A stretch of DNA of 31,224 nucleotides from an uncultured Eubacterium sp. (lineage in GTDB: Bacteria > Bacillota > Clostridia > Peptostreptococcales > Anaerovoracaceae). Numbering within the stretch: the stretch's first letter is position 1; each line of letters begins with the position of its first letter. Below are positions 15,251 to 22,868 of the stretch, one piece after another. A model generated the notes under the pieces. The model saw only the letters and a program-made list of their open reading frames with translations, had not been told where the DNA came from and ran no database searches. The translations under genes and the position numbers were made by a program. Location of the stretch: positions 1-31,224 of the forward strand of contig URXI01000015.1 of assembly GCA_900551775.1 (NCBI GenBank). Direction: 5' to 3'.

Positions 15251-16102
15251 ATGAGAAAATTTAGACGTAAATGCAGAGTGATGCGTAGGGCCATGCACAG
15301 GGAACTGAGGGAACACAAGAGCTCCTTCATCGTGTTCTCCATTCTGAGGGCATTAGTTGTCGTGGTGATGGTCCTTCAAATATTTAATAAAAATTACGAG
15401 AATGTATTTCTCTGTGGGCTTACGTTGGTACTGCTGCTGGTTCCCAGCTTTGTGCAGCTGGAGCTTCGAGTGGAACTGCCCAAGACTTTAGAAATCATCA
15501 TTCTTCTCTTCATCTTTGCCGCGGAGATTTTAGGCGAGATCAGGGAATTTTACATAAGGATTCCTCTATGGGACACCATGCTTCACACCATGAACGGTTT
15601 TCTGGCTGCCGCCATCGGATTTTCGCTGGTAGATCTGCTCAACCGCAGCAAGCGATATACCTTCCAGCTTTCCCCTCTATTTATGGCCATGGTAGCATTT
15701 TGCTTTTCAATGACGATTGGCGTCATATGGGAATTTTTCGAGTTCGGCATGGACTATTTCTTCAACATGGATATGCAGAAGGATACTATCATTCATAGGA
15801 TCAATTCGGTGATGCTCAATCCTGACGGAGTCAATGTGCCGTATACCATAGATAATATCCAAGGCACTACAATCAACGGCAAGGATTTAGGTATCGACGG
15901 CTATCTGGATATCGGACTGATCGACACCATGAAAGATATGTTCGTCAACTTTATCGGCGCAGTTGTGTTCTCCTGTTTTGGATTCCTATACGTCAAAAGC
16001 CGCGGGAAAAACAAAATTGCAGAGGGGTTGATTCCCAGTGTCAAGACAAAAGATGCGGATTTCCTTACACAGGAAGAAGCGGAGAACGAAATTGCAGAAT
16101 AA
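15251..16102 (+). CDS. YjdF-like (DUF2238 type) integral membrane protein
   Basis: This 283-residue membrane protein has a basic N-terminus (about residues 1-25) and about six hydrophobic segments near 27-45, 53-68, 80-96, 115-130, 142-168 and 240-260. Conserved-looking polar segments inside the membrane region are IPLWDTMLHTMNGFLAA and GVIWEFFEFGMDYFF. They match the pattern of YjdF/DUF2238 proteins, whose function is unknown. The loop at about 170-235 is hydrophilic and may face outward. GGGGG lies seven bases before the ATG. The gene is flanked by terminators on both sides, so it is probably transcribed alone. Confidence 0.75.
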   Translation: MRKFRRKCRVMRRAMHRELREHKSSFIVFSILRALVVVVMVLQIFNKNYENVFLCGLTLVLLLVPSFVQLELRVELPKTLEIIILLFIFAAEILGEIREFYIRIPLWDTMLHTMNGFLAAAIGFSLVDLLNRSKRYTFQLSPLFMAMVAFCFSMTIGVIWEFFEFGMDYFFNMDMQKDTIIHRINSVMLNPDGVNVPYTIDNIQGTTINGKDLGIDGYLDIGLIDTMKDMFVNFIGAVVFSCFGFLYVKSRGKNKIAEGLIPSVKTKDADFLTQEEAENEIAE

Positions 16103-16129
16103 AAATATAGATGCTATAGATTCCTTGAA

Positions 16130-16156
16130 GGCACTCTTTTTTGAGAGTGTCTTTTT
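16130..16156 (+). terminator. Terminator after the YjdF-like gene
   Basis: GGCACTCT (16130-16137) pairs, with two G-T pairs, with the GAGTGTC-containing arm at 16143-16151, followed at once by TTTTT (16152-16156). It lies about 28 bases after the stop codon. Confidence 0.7.
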
Positions 16157-16186
16157 AAATTATCACTTTGGTGTCAAAAGGTACTA

Positions 16187-16215
16187 TTGACAAAAGATAT
16201 ACTATGTAGTACGAT
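16187..16215 (+). promoter_or_regulatory. Promoter and probable PadR operator
   Basis: A perfect TTGACA (16187-16192) and a TACGAT (16210-16215) are 17 bases apart. The palindrome TACTA-TG-TAGTA (16200-16211) fills the spacer and touches the -10 box. This is where a PadR repressor would bind to control its own operon. Confidence 0.6.
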
Positions 16216-16234
16216 ATACCTATGGAGGCGCAAT

Positions 16235-16567
16235 ATGAATATAGAAGAATGGAAATCGCAAATCAGACGAGGTACCTTAGAATACTGCATATTGCTTATG
16301 ATTCACCAAAAACCGCACTATGGGTATGAGATACTGCAGAAATTGGACGAATATCCTATCATAACTGCAAAAGAAAGTACCATTTATCCTTTGCTCAGAC
16401 GACTTCTGAAAGAAGAATATCTGACGTCTTCCTGGCAGGAATCTGCAGAAGGACTGCCGCCCCGCAAATACTATGCAATCACGCCAAAAGGTGAAATGTA
16501 TTTAGATGCAATGTCTTGCGAATGGAATCATTTGCTGCATGCTATTTCTGACTTGAAGGGAGAATAA
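16235..16567 (+). CDS. PadR-family transcriptional regulator
   Basis: This protein of about 110 residues is a winged-helix PadR repressor of the short type. The core reads RRGTLEYCILLMIHQKPHYGYEILQKL, then ESTIYPLLRRLLKEEYLTSSW and PPRKYYAITPKGEMYL, the wing and dimer helix signatures of the family. I chose ATG 16235 because GGAGG lies seven bases before it. The longer frame from 16187 begins inside the promoter. The gene is followed three bases later by a DUF1700-type membrane protein, the usual partner. Autoregulation through the palindrome at 16200-16211 is likely. Ligands for this class are usually membrane-active or phenolic compounds, but none can be assigned here. Confidence 0.92.
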   Translation: MNIEEWKSQIRRGTLEYCILLMIHQKPHYGYEILQKLDEYPIITAKESTIYPLLRRLLKEEYLTSSWQESAEGLPPRKYYAITPKGEMYLDAMSCEWNHLLHAISDLKGE

Positions 16568-16569
16568 CG

Positions 16570-17133
16570 ATGGATAGAAACCTGGAACTTTATTTAGATA
16601 CTTTTGATAAACATTTAAAACCTTTGCCGACATCAGAACGAATTGATATCATCAAAGAGATCAAGAGCGCAATGATTGAGATGGAACAAAAGGAAGGGCT
16701 GTCTCCGCAGCAGATTACAGAGAAATTGGAAAACCCCAAAGATCTGGCACAAGCATATTTGGGGGAAAGCATTTCCAAAACTCCCGGCTTCAACTGGCAG
16801 AAATGGAAGACCGTCATTGCCTTTTATGGAGCAGCAGGGTTCTCCGGCATGTTTGTCATTCCAGTGCTGGGCATTTTATCACCGGTGTTAAAGTTATGCG
16901 GTTATTTTGTGCCTATAGCTGGTCTTGTCAAATTGATCGGGTATCTTGTGGGATACGATCTCCCCATTGCAATTGTGCAGATCGGAACCTTCGAGCTGCA
17001 TCCGATCTTCAGCCTTGTAGTGTCAGTCATTTTCGGCGTGCTTTTCTATTCTTTGGGTCGCTATCTGTGGCGGCTGCTGTTGGAATATATACGGAAGGTC
17101 AGCGAGAAGAAAAGAAACTTGTTCGTGAATTAA
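16570..17133 (+). CDS. DUF1700-family membrane protein, partner of PadR
   Basis: This 187-residue protein has a soluble helical N-terminus (LELYLDTFDKHLKPLPTSERIDIIKEIKSAMIEMEQKEGLSPQQITEKLENPKDLAQAYLGE), which is the hallmark of DUF1700 proteins. Hydrophobic segments follow near 82-102, 108-128 and 143-172, and the tail is basic. Genes of this type are routinely cotranscribed with small PadR regulators, as here, and are thought to belong to envelope stress responses. The ATG follows the PadR stop by two bases, with GGGAG in the end of padR. Function beyond membrane location is unknown. Confidence 0.85.
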   Translation: MDRNLELYLDTFDKHLKPLPTSERIDIIKEIKSAMIEMEQKEGLSPQQITEKLENPKDLAQAYLGESISKTPGFNWQKWKTVIAFYGAAGFSGMFVIPVLGILSPVLKLCGYFVPIAGLVKLIGYLVGYDLPIAIVQIGTFELHPIFSLVVSVIFGVLFYSLGRYLWRLLLEYIRKVSEKKRNLFVN

Positions 17134-17160
17134 ATAGATTGTCTAAATAAAATAAGAAAC

Positions 17161-17217
17161 GAGCGCATGGGGCACCGTCGCTCAGCCGTAAACGCAACCA
17201 GCTAAAGCTGGAGCGTT
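17161..17217 (+). ncRNA. Structured untranslated segment with two tandem hairpins
   Basis: Two strong hairpins lie side by side about 28 bases after the DUF1700 stop. The first pairs GAGCG (17161-17165) with CGCTC (17179-17183) and has an inner ATGG/CCGT stem with a GGCA loop. The second pairs AACGC (17191-17195) with GCGTT (17213-17217) around a perfect CCAGCT-AA-AGCTGG stem (17198-17211). No ORF starts between here and the terminator at 17246-17287. It may be a small RNA or a structured 3' end. I match it to no known RNA family. Confidence 0.4.
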
Positions 17218-17245
17218 CTGGTATGAGGTATTATACTATTTTATC

Positions 17246-17287
17246 AAAAAAGAGCAGCACAGCCAGGAATGGCCGTGCTGCTCTTTT
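17246..17287. terminator. Strong bidirectional terminator
   Basis: AAAAGAGCAGCAC (17248-17260) pairs perfectly with GTGCTGCTCTTTT (17275-17287), with further GCC/GGC pairing inside. The A-run on the left and T-run on the right make it work on both strands. It ends the PadR operon from the left and the LysR gene from the right. Confidence 0.85.
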
Positions 17288-17364
17288 GCTATATTATCTA
17301 AAATTTCAATTACTGTAATCCCGTATTTGATTTGATGCCTGAAAGTAAGAAAACTATAATGGAA

Positions 17365-18285
17365 TCAGAAGAAGGATCCCTCTTTTATCAAATCGGTGTT
17401 TTCGTTTCGAATATGGCTGATCAATGGAAGAATGGCTGGATTACTATTTGCCTCACGCCATACGGCACAACTGTAGATTTTTGCTTCGTCTCCATGGAAG
17501 TCGAGTGCTTTCAGCGATTTCCGGCTCTGCCGCTCTGCTGCGAATTCTGAATGGGGAATCACAGTGATGCCTTCACCTGTGGTCACGCGGGTCAACATAG
17601 AGCCGAAGCTGTTTTCCCATTTCACTTGTGGCGAAACACCCATCCCTTTGAAGAGCGATAAAATAGTATTTCCCCAGCGAATATCATCTTCCAGGAGAAA
17701 AAGTGGGCTATTGTCAAAAGCACTGGCTAAATTGCCTGAAGAAATTTCAAAGATGGAGACCATGGATAGAATATCGATGTGAATCGGCAGAACGTTAAAC
17801 TGCGGCGGCAGCTTTTCACCGTGACGCAGGGTGACGAATCCCACGTCAAAGTTGCCGCAGGTGAGACCGTCCAGTATTTGCTCCATAGAGGACTGGGAGC
17901 AGCGAATGGCCGCGTCAGGATACAGAGCCCGCATCTTCACAATTGCAGCGTCGATACCGAAGAGATCGAATCTCTGCGAAGAGGTATCGAAGCAGATGTG
18001 GATTTTCATAGAATCCTTATCCTTTTTGTTCTGTTCATCGGCGGGCAAAATCAGTTCATCTACTTTTGCTAAAATTTCTCTTGCCACAGGCAGCAGCTCC
18101 GCACCGGCTTTTGTCAGCGAAACCTTGCGTTTGTTTCTGACAAAGAGCTGGACGCCCAGCTCCAACTCCAGTTCTGCGATGTGGTAGCTGAGAGAGGACT
18201 GGGAAATATAAAGATGATCTGCAGCCTGTGAAAAGTGGAGATACTGGGCCAAGGTTACAAAATATTGAATTCTGCGCAGTTCCAT
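17365..18285 (-). CDS. LysR-family transcriptional regulator
   Basis: This protein of about 306 residues has the LysR N-terminal winged helix (MELRRIQYFVTLAQYLHFSQAADHLYISQSSLSYHIAELELELGVQLFVRNKRKVSLTKAGAELL) followed by an effector domain of normal length. I chose ATG 18285 because AGGTG precedes it and LysR proteins start at this helix; the upstream ATG at 18315 overlaps the palindrome. It is divergent from the PhzA/B-like gene and the GPH transporter, the typical layout for a LysR regulator and its targets. The perfect palindrome at 18297-18313 in the shared intergenic space is the likely binding site. The ligand is unknown. Confidence 0.93.
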   Translation of the reverse strand: MELRRIQYFVTLAQYLHFSQAADHLYISQSSLSYHIAELELELGVQLFVRNKRKVSLTKAGAELLPVAREILAKVDELILPADEQNKKDKDSMKIHICFDTSSQRFDLFGIDAAIVKMRALYPDAAIRCSQSSMEQILDGLTCGNFDVGFVTLRHGEKLPPQFNVLPIHIDILSMVSIFEISSGNLASAFDNSPLFLLEDDIRWGNTILSLFKGMGVSPQVKWENSFGSMLTRVTTGEGITVIPHSEFAAERQSRKSLKALDFHGDEAKIYSCAVWREANSNPAILPLISHIRNENTDLIKEGSFF

Positions 18286-18296
18286 GGATTCACCTC

Positions 18297-18313
18297 GCAA
18301 ATAAGTTATTTGC
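18297..18313. promoter_or_regulatory. Perfect 17-bp palindrome, probable LysR operator
   Basis: GCAAATAA-G-TTATTTGC is a perfect inverted repeat with a one-base centre, 12 bases before the LysR start and about 50 bases before the divergent PhzA/B-like gene. It fits the interrupted-dyad style of LysR boxes and the site of autorepression. Binding is inferred. Confidence 0.55.
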
Positions 18314-18364
18314 ATTTAGTTTATCATAAAAAAGGGTCATATGTACACATGGAAGGAGTAAAAA

Positions 18365-19333
18365 ATGTTTATAAAAAGTAAAGTTGAAGTAAATGAAAAG
18401 GACATGGAATGTTGTCGCCAGTTTGCAGAGACGATTTACTGGCAGCAGGAATGCGAGGAAATCTTCGATGGAGCATTTTCCCTGGATCTCCCGTATGCGC
18501 CGCCGGGAATGTATCAGCACTTAGGAAAAAATGAATTAAAGTGGCATTACGACTGGCTTTCTCATACAGTAGGAAACGACTGGAAATGGGAAAATACAAA
18601 AGCTCTCGGCACGGATCATGAAGGCATCTTTTGGGTCTTTCGTACAGGTTCCGGCAGCGTCTGCTGGGGCGGAAAGGAGGGGTGGTATGAGAGCAAATTT
18701 GCTACTCTGCTGCACATTCAAGATGGCAGAATTACTTATGCCAAAGATCACTTTGACCCGGCAGGCTTTTATAAAGCGATTGGCATCGAACTGCCAAAGT
18801 TCTGCTACGATGCAAAGAGTCCTGAGCAATTCAAGGAAAGAGCGAAACGGTCCCAGGCACCCTGCACTGAAGAAGACCTGAAAAGGCAGATTGAAAGGAC
18901 ACTGGACTTTTTTGTTCATCCTGACTACTGGAATCCGGAGGTGAAGGAAGTCTTAACCGAAGATTTTGTCCACGAACTGACCTTTGCTCCGGCAGATATG
19001 CCGCGGATTTATCGGGGAAGGGAGTACGACGCTCTGAACGAATGGCTGGACAGGCATCTGAAAGGCGGAACTATCTACGACGAGGTATTTTATCAAACCA
19101 CCGATCCTCATATCTACATTACAGAATACAACTGTCTCTTTGAAACCGACTGGGGATACACGGCGGAGCAGATTCAAGCCGGTGCCCATGGCAGATATCC
19201 TAATCGGGAAATTTCGTACATAGAACTGGACGACCAGGGCCGCTGCCGCAGATTAGATGAGTATTTGAATACCATGAGTAAATTCCTCTCTATAAATGCC
19301 AGCGTTCCCACTTTTCCATATATGTTTTATTAA
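18365..19333 (+). CDS. PhzA/PhzB-like protein with two NTF2-fold domains
   Basis: This 322-residue protein contains two copies of an NTF2/SnoaL-like fold. The first (about residues 10-150) includes NDWKWENTKALGTDHEGIFWVF, GWYESKFATLLHIQDGRITYAKDHFDPAGFYKAIGIELP, which follows the order of the phenazine protein PhzA/B (W-wV-n-ifeT-DpnhFwVe...GyyEnhFihsFel-dGKI--nrEFmnPf). The second (about 175-310) has IYRGREYDALNEWLDRHL and DPHIYITEYNCLFETDWGY. No phenazine pathway genes are present, so the role is probably that of a related small enzyme or binding protein. AAGGAG lies six bases before the ATG. A GPH-type transporter follows 21 bases after the stop, so the pair may take up and modify a sugar-like or aromatic compound under LysR control. 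Confidence 0.7.
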   Translation: MFIKSKVEVNEKDMECCRQFAETIYWQQECEEIFDGAFSLDLPYAPPGMYQHLGKNELKWHYDWLSHTVGNDWKWENTKALGTDHEGIFWVFRTGSGSVCWGGKEGWYESKFATLLHIQDGRITYAKDHFDPAGFYKAIGIELPKFCYDAKSPEQFKERAKRSQAPCTEEDLKRQIERTLDFFVHPDYWNPEVKEVLTEDFVHELTFAPADMPRIYRGREYDALNEWLDRHLKGGTIYDEVFYQTTDPHIYITEYNCLFETDWGYTAEQIQAGAHGRYPNREISYIELDDQGRCRRLDEYLNTMSKFLSINASVPTFPYMFY

Positions 19334-19354
19334 ATTGCAGAAAGGAAGGCAAGT

Positions 19355-20692
19355 ATGAAACTGACAATTCGAGAAAGACTGTGCTACGGCTGTGGAGATT
19401 TGGGCAGCCAGTTCGCATATAATCTAGTAACGACCTTTTTTACTGACATATTAGGCCTGTCTTCTGTGGCAGCGGGTACGATTTTCCTCATTGCCACGGC
19501 CTTTGATGCGATCAACGACCCACTTATGGGCAGTATCGCAGATCATACAAAGACAAAACACGGCAGCTATCGACCGTATATGATGGCCGCCGCAATTCCC
19601 TACGGCATCTTTTTGGCTCTTTGTTTTGTGGCGCCGGAATGGTCTTACACTGGCAAACTGGCCTGGGCATATGTGATGTACCTGCTGTATGTCATATTTT
19701 CAACCATGTTCCAGATGCCTTATGGATCGCTGTCAAATGTGATGACAGATGATCTCAAAGAACGCACAATGCTGGGCGTTTTCAGAGATTGGGGTGCAAA
19801 TTTAGCGGGGTTCCTGCTCAATATGTTTGCTGTGACAATCATCACCCATTTCAGTACGTCCGATCAAAACATGGACAAGCGGGGTTATCTGGCTCTGGGC
19901 ATCATCGTGGCTGTCTGCTGCGTATTATTCACGTCAGTTGCTGCCTTGGGGACGAAGGAAAGGATCAGACCGCCGAAGAACACGGCAAAGTTCTCCGAGA
20001 GTTTGAAATCAATAGGACAAAACAAACCGGCCCTCTGTATTCTGTTCATGGTGTTTTTCATCAATTCTTTCGTTGCATTTCGAAGTACGTTCACTACTTA
20101 TTACGCACTCTATTATTTGGGCGACGAGAATATGATTCCAATGATTCTGACTACCATGTATACTTTACCATTACTTGGCCTGCTCTTTGTCCCCAAACTG
20201 ATTGAAATGATGGGCAATAAACGAATGTTCATCATCAGCGGTCTCTGTGCAATCCTCAGCGGTGGTCTATCTCTGCTTGCCGGAACGAACACGACTCTCG
20301 TCGTTCTTTCCGCAATCTTTGGAGGACTGACGTTGAGCGGTGTCTTTGCCAACATCTGGGGCTGTATGCCAAACGTCGCAGATTTTGGTGAATGGAAGAC
20401 CGGCATCAGAGCGCCGGGACTGATTTACGGACTGGCTACCTTTGCTATCAAATTAGCCGTGGCACTTTCCACATATCTGGTTGGATGGCTTCTGGACTGG
20501 GGCGGTTATGTGGGATCGCTGGAGGTACAGGCGGATCATACCGTGCAATTTATCTACATGGCAAATGGTGTGCTGCCTATCCTGTTTGGCATCATCGGCA
20601 TTGTTATGATTCTCCCATATAACTTGACGCAAGAGAAGATGGGGAAAATCAAAACAGAGTTAGCCGATATGAGAAAAGGGAGAGAAGAATAA
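19355..20692 (+). CDS. GPH-family (MelB-like) sugar:cation symporter
   Basis: This 445-residue protein has about 12 hydrophobic segments and the signature FDAINDPLMGSIADHTKTKHGSYRPYM (residues about 50-76) of the glycoside-pentoside-hexuronide:cation symporter family. These transporters take up sugars or sugar conjugates with H+ or Na+ across the cell membrane. The motif MPYGSLSNVMTDDLKERT is also typical. GAAAGGAAGG lies before the ATG, 21 bases after the PhzA/B-like gene, so the two are an operon. The substrate cannot be read from the sequence. It ends near a hairpin shared with the convergent flavoprotein gene. Confidence 0.9.
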   Translation: MKLTIRERLCYGCGDLGSQFAYNLVTTFFTDILGLSSVAAGTIFLIATAFDAINDPLMGSIADHTKTKHGSYRPYMMAAAIPYGIFLALCFVAPEWSYTGKLAWAYVMYLLYVIFSTMFQMPYGSLSNVMTDDLKERTMLGVFRDWGANLAGFLLNMFAVTIITHFSTSDQNMDKRGYLALGIIVAVCCVLFTSVAALGTKERIRPPKNTAKFSESLKSIGQNKPALCILFMVFFINSFVAFRSTFTTYYALYYLGDENMIPMILTTMYTLPLLGLLFVPKLIEMMGNKRMFIISGLCAILSGGLSLLAGTNTTLVVLSAIFGGLTLSGVFANIWGCMPNVADFGEWKTGIRAPGLIYGLATFAIKLAVALSTYLVGWLLDWGGYVGSLEVQADHTVQFIYMANGVLPILFGIIGIVMILPYNLTQEKMGKIKTELADMRKGREE

Positions 20693-20707
20693 CAGGCATG
20701 CTCCACG

Positions 20708-20738
20708 AAAAAACGGACATCGATTGATCGGTGTCCGT
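20708..20738 (-). terminator. Terminator of the iron-sulfur flavoprotein gene
   Basis: Positions 20713-20738 form a nearly perfect hairpin (ACGGACA with TGTCCGT, and an inner CGAT with ATCG). On the minus strand it is followed by six T (complement of 20708-20713). It lies between two convergent genes and may also stop the transporter transcript, although the T-run on the plus strand is poor. Confidence 0.75.
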
Positions 20739-20760
20739 CGTTAATTTGGGAAAGGTCTCC

Positions 20761-21321
20761 TTATTCAGCCAGCCACTTTCCTAATTCTTCAACTTGTTTC
20801 TGATAGTTGGCGTTGCCGGCAAAGGCATCTTTTGGATTTTCGCCAGGGAATACCAGGGTTTTGTGATCGCCAAAGCCTGCCAGGGCGAAGCAAGTGTTGA
20901 TAAACTCGCCGGCAGGACGCACCGCTTCTTCCGGGCTTCCGCCACAGGTGAGCACGATGCCCAGTTTCTTTGCAGGGTCTGGCGCAGCCATGGCTTTGGC
21001 AGGGTTGAACATAGAATAGAAACGGTCAGTCAGGACCTTGCAGGTGCCAGGAACACTGCCGAAATAGATCGGCGCTACAAAGACGGCACCGGCACAGTTC
21101 TTCAGTTCTTCAATCACCGCAGAGGCGTCATCCTTCTGCACACAGCCGTCGTGAGTTTTACAGTATTCGCACGCCTGACAGGAACCGACTTTCTTATCCT
21201 CTATGCGGAAAACCTCGGTCTCAAGACCGGCCGCTTTTAGTTGGGCTTCACACTGCGCAGCAATTTTGTCGCTGTTACCGTCTTTTCTTGGACTTCCAGT
21301 TATAATGATATACTTTTTCAT
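20761..21321 (-). CDS. Iron-sulfur flavoprotein / flavodoxin-fold NAD(P)H-dependent reductase
   Basis: This 186-residue protein has a flavodoxin-like fold. An FMN-binding loop GSPRKDGNS (9-17) is followed by a cysteine cluster C48-x2-C51-x2-C54-x5-C60, which matches the 4Fe-4S motif of iron-sulfur flavoproteins. APIYFGSVPG (about 83-92) and TCGGSPEE (about 125-132) are further FMN contact segments. It transfers electrons in the cytoplasm, probably in defence against oxygen or in reductive metabolism. AAGGAGG lies before the ATG, a promoter is at 21361-21388, and the terminator at 20708-20738 makes it a single-gene unit. The physiological partner is unknown. Confidence 0.9.
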   Translation of the reverse strand: MKKYIIITGSPRKDGNSDKIAAQCEAQLKAAGLETEVFRIEDKKVGSCQACEYCKTHDGCVQKDDASAVIEELKNCAGAVFVAPIYFGSVPGTCKVLTDRFYSMFNPAKAMAAPDPAKKLGIVLTCGGSPEEAVRPAGEFINTCFALAGFGDHKTLVFPGENPKDAFAGNANYQKQVEELGKWLAE

Positions 21322-21360
21322 TTGAATCAGCCTCCTTATGTAATTTTGTTGATTACCATA

Positions 21361-21388
21361 ATTATACTACTTTTAGAGAAATTTACAA
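21361..21388 (-). promoter_or_regulatory. Promoter of the iron-sulfur flavoprotein gene
   Basis: On the minus strand TTGTAA (complement of 21383-21388) and a perfect TATAAT (complement of 21361-21366) are 16 bases apart, about 40 bases before the start codon at 21321. Confidence 0.55.
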
Positions 21389-21459
21389 GCCGGCGTATGA
21401 ATCTCCATTCTAAAGAAAATACTAGAACGAATAGTAGTGAAGCTTGAAAGGAGATATAG

Positions 21460-22791
21460 ATGAGTTCGATTTGGGAAAGGGGCGTAAAGCTTCCAAAGTT
21501 TGAAACGGTAAAGAGCGATAAAAAGGTAGACGTATTGATTATCGGAGGCGGTATGGCCGGCCTCTTGTGCGGACATTTTCTGCAAGAGCGAGGCGTCAAA
21601 TACGCCATTATCGAGAAAGGGAGAATTGCAGGCGGCGTGACAAAAAATACCACGGCAAAAATCACTTCGCAGCATGGGTTGATTTACAGCGGGCTCTGCC
21701 GGGACTTCGGACAGGAAAAAGCGGCAGCTTACCTGCGGGCAAATGAACTTGCGTTGGCACAGTATCGGAAGATGGCAGCAGAGATAAACTGTGATTTTGA
21801 AGAAAAGACAAATTTTATCTATACTACAGAAGACAAAGGGAAAATCCTCGATGAGGTGGAAGCGGTCGAGAAGATCGGCGGCAAAGCCATTTACCCAGAA
21901 CAGGCGGAAGTTCCTTACAAGATTGAAGCTGCGGTGGGGTTTGCACAGCAGGCCCAGTTTAACCCGCTGAAGTTCATTTCTGCCATAGCGCCGGATTTGG
22001 CCATCTATGAGGAAAGCTTTGCAACCAAAATTGACAAGGAACACTTCGGCTATTCCGTAACGGTTGTCAACGGTCAGGGTCGTACCGTAAAATTCAACGC
22101 TGACAGAGTGATCGTCGCGACGCATTTTCCGTTTATGGACAAATACGGCATGTACTTTATGAAGATGTATCAGCAGCGTTCCTATGTATTGGCGCTGAAG
22201 GATGCGGCAAAGGTCAATGGAATGTATATTGGCAATAGACAAAAAGGCGACAAACTATACAACTTGTCCTTCCGCAGTTACAAGGATTACCTCATCCTCG
22301 GAGGCTGCGGCGCCAGGACAGGCACCAAATGCGGCGCCTTTGATGAACTGCGGGAAGCAGCAAAGACCTATTACCCGGAGAGTAAAGAAGCTGCAGCCTG
22401 GGCGACCCAGGATTGTATGACCCTGGACGGGATTCCCTACATCGGCCGCTACACAAAGAAAAAAGAAGGGCTCTACGTCGCAACGGGCTTCAACAAATGG
22501 GGAATGACAAACTCTATGGCTGCGGCCATGGTTTTGACGGGGAATATGGACAAGGAGCTGGCAGAAATCTTCCGGCCCGATCGATCCATGATGAAACCCC
22601 AGCTCTTCATCAACGGGCTTGAGTCCGCAAAAAATCTGATGAAGCCAGTAGGACACCGCTGTACCCATCTGGGCTGTGCGCTGAAGTGGAACAAGGCCGA
22701 GAAGACTTGGGACTGCCCGTGCCACGGTTCACGATTTGAAGAAGACGGCCCTGTCATCGACAACCCAGCGCAGAAAAACCTAAAAGGTTAA
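21460..22791 (+). CDS. FAD-dependent oxidoreductase with C-terminal Rieske domain
   Basis: This 443-residue protein couples a DAO-type FAD domain to a Rieske 2Fe-2S domain. The N-terminus has the dinucleotide fold DVLIIGGGMAGLLCGHFL (about 28-45) and the conserved GGVTKNTTAKITSQHG segment. The Rieske part reads C401-T-H403-L-G-C406 and C419-P-C421-H422-G-S, complete with two cysteine and two histidine ligands and the disulfide cysteines. It is close to the YhfW-type proteins of Firmicutes, whose substrate is not known. AAAGGAG lies six bases before the ATG. It is divergent from the iron-sulfur flavoprotein, with which it may share a redox role. The SorC promoter begins three bases after its stop codon. 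Confidence 0.9.
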   Translation: MSSIWERGVKLPKFETVKSDKKVDVLIIGGGMAGLLCGHFLQERGVKYAIIEKGRIAGGVTKNTTAKITSQHGLIYSGLCRDFGQEKAAAYLRANELALAQYRKMAAEINCDFEEKTNFIYTTEDKGKILDEVEAVEKIGGKAIYPEQAEVPYKIEAAVGFAQQAQFNPLKFISAIAPDLAIYEESFATKIDKEHFGYSVTVVNGQGRTVKFNADRVIVATHFPFMDKYGMYFMKMYQQRSYVLALKDAAKVNGMYIGNRQKGDKLYNLSFRSYKDYLILGGCGARTGTKCGAFDELREAAKTYYPESKEAAAWATQDCMTLDGIPYIGRYTKKKEGLYVATGFNKWGMTNSMAAAMVLTGNMDKELAEIFRPDRSMMKPQLFINGLESAKNLMKPVGHRCTHLGCALKWNKAEKTWDCPCHGSRFEEDGPVIDNPAQKNLKG

Positions 22792-22793
22792 CA

Positions 22794-22822
22794 TTGAGTT
22801 TCCCATCGCGGGCAGGTATAAT
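22794..22822 (+). promoter_or_regulatory. Promoter of the SorC-LytTR-kinase unit
   Basis: TTGAGT (22794-22799) and a perfect TATAAT (22817-22822) are 17 bases apart, starting right after the stop codon of the Rieske-FAD gene. Transcription would begin near 22830, about 40 bases before the ATG at 22869. Confidence 0.65.
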
Positions 22823-22868
22823 AAATGATAGAATATCACGTTATGATGCCGAGAATGGGGGCGAAGTC

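Noticed and set aside
18341..18350. ATGTACACAT as a second operator before the PhzA/B-like gene
   Set aside because: The arms are only four bases and the site lies at the ribosome binding site, so chance is likely.
21373..22242. Long minus-strand frame opposite the FAD/Rieske gene
   Set aside because: It is a mirror of a clear FAD-binding protein, has no start signal and has no recognisable domain.
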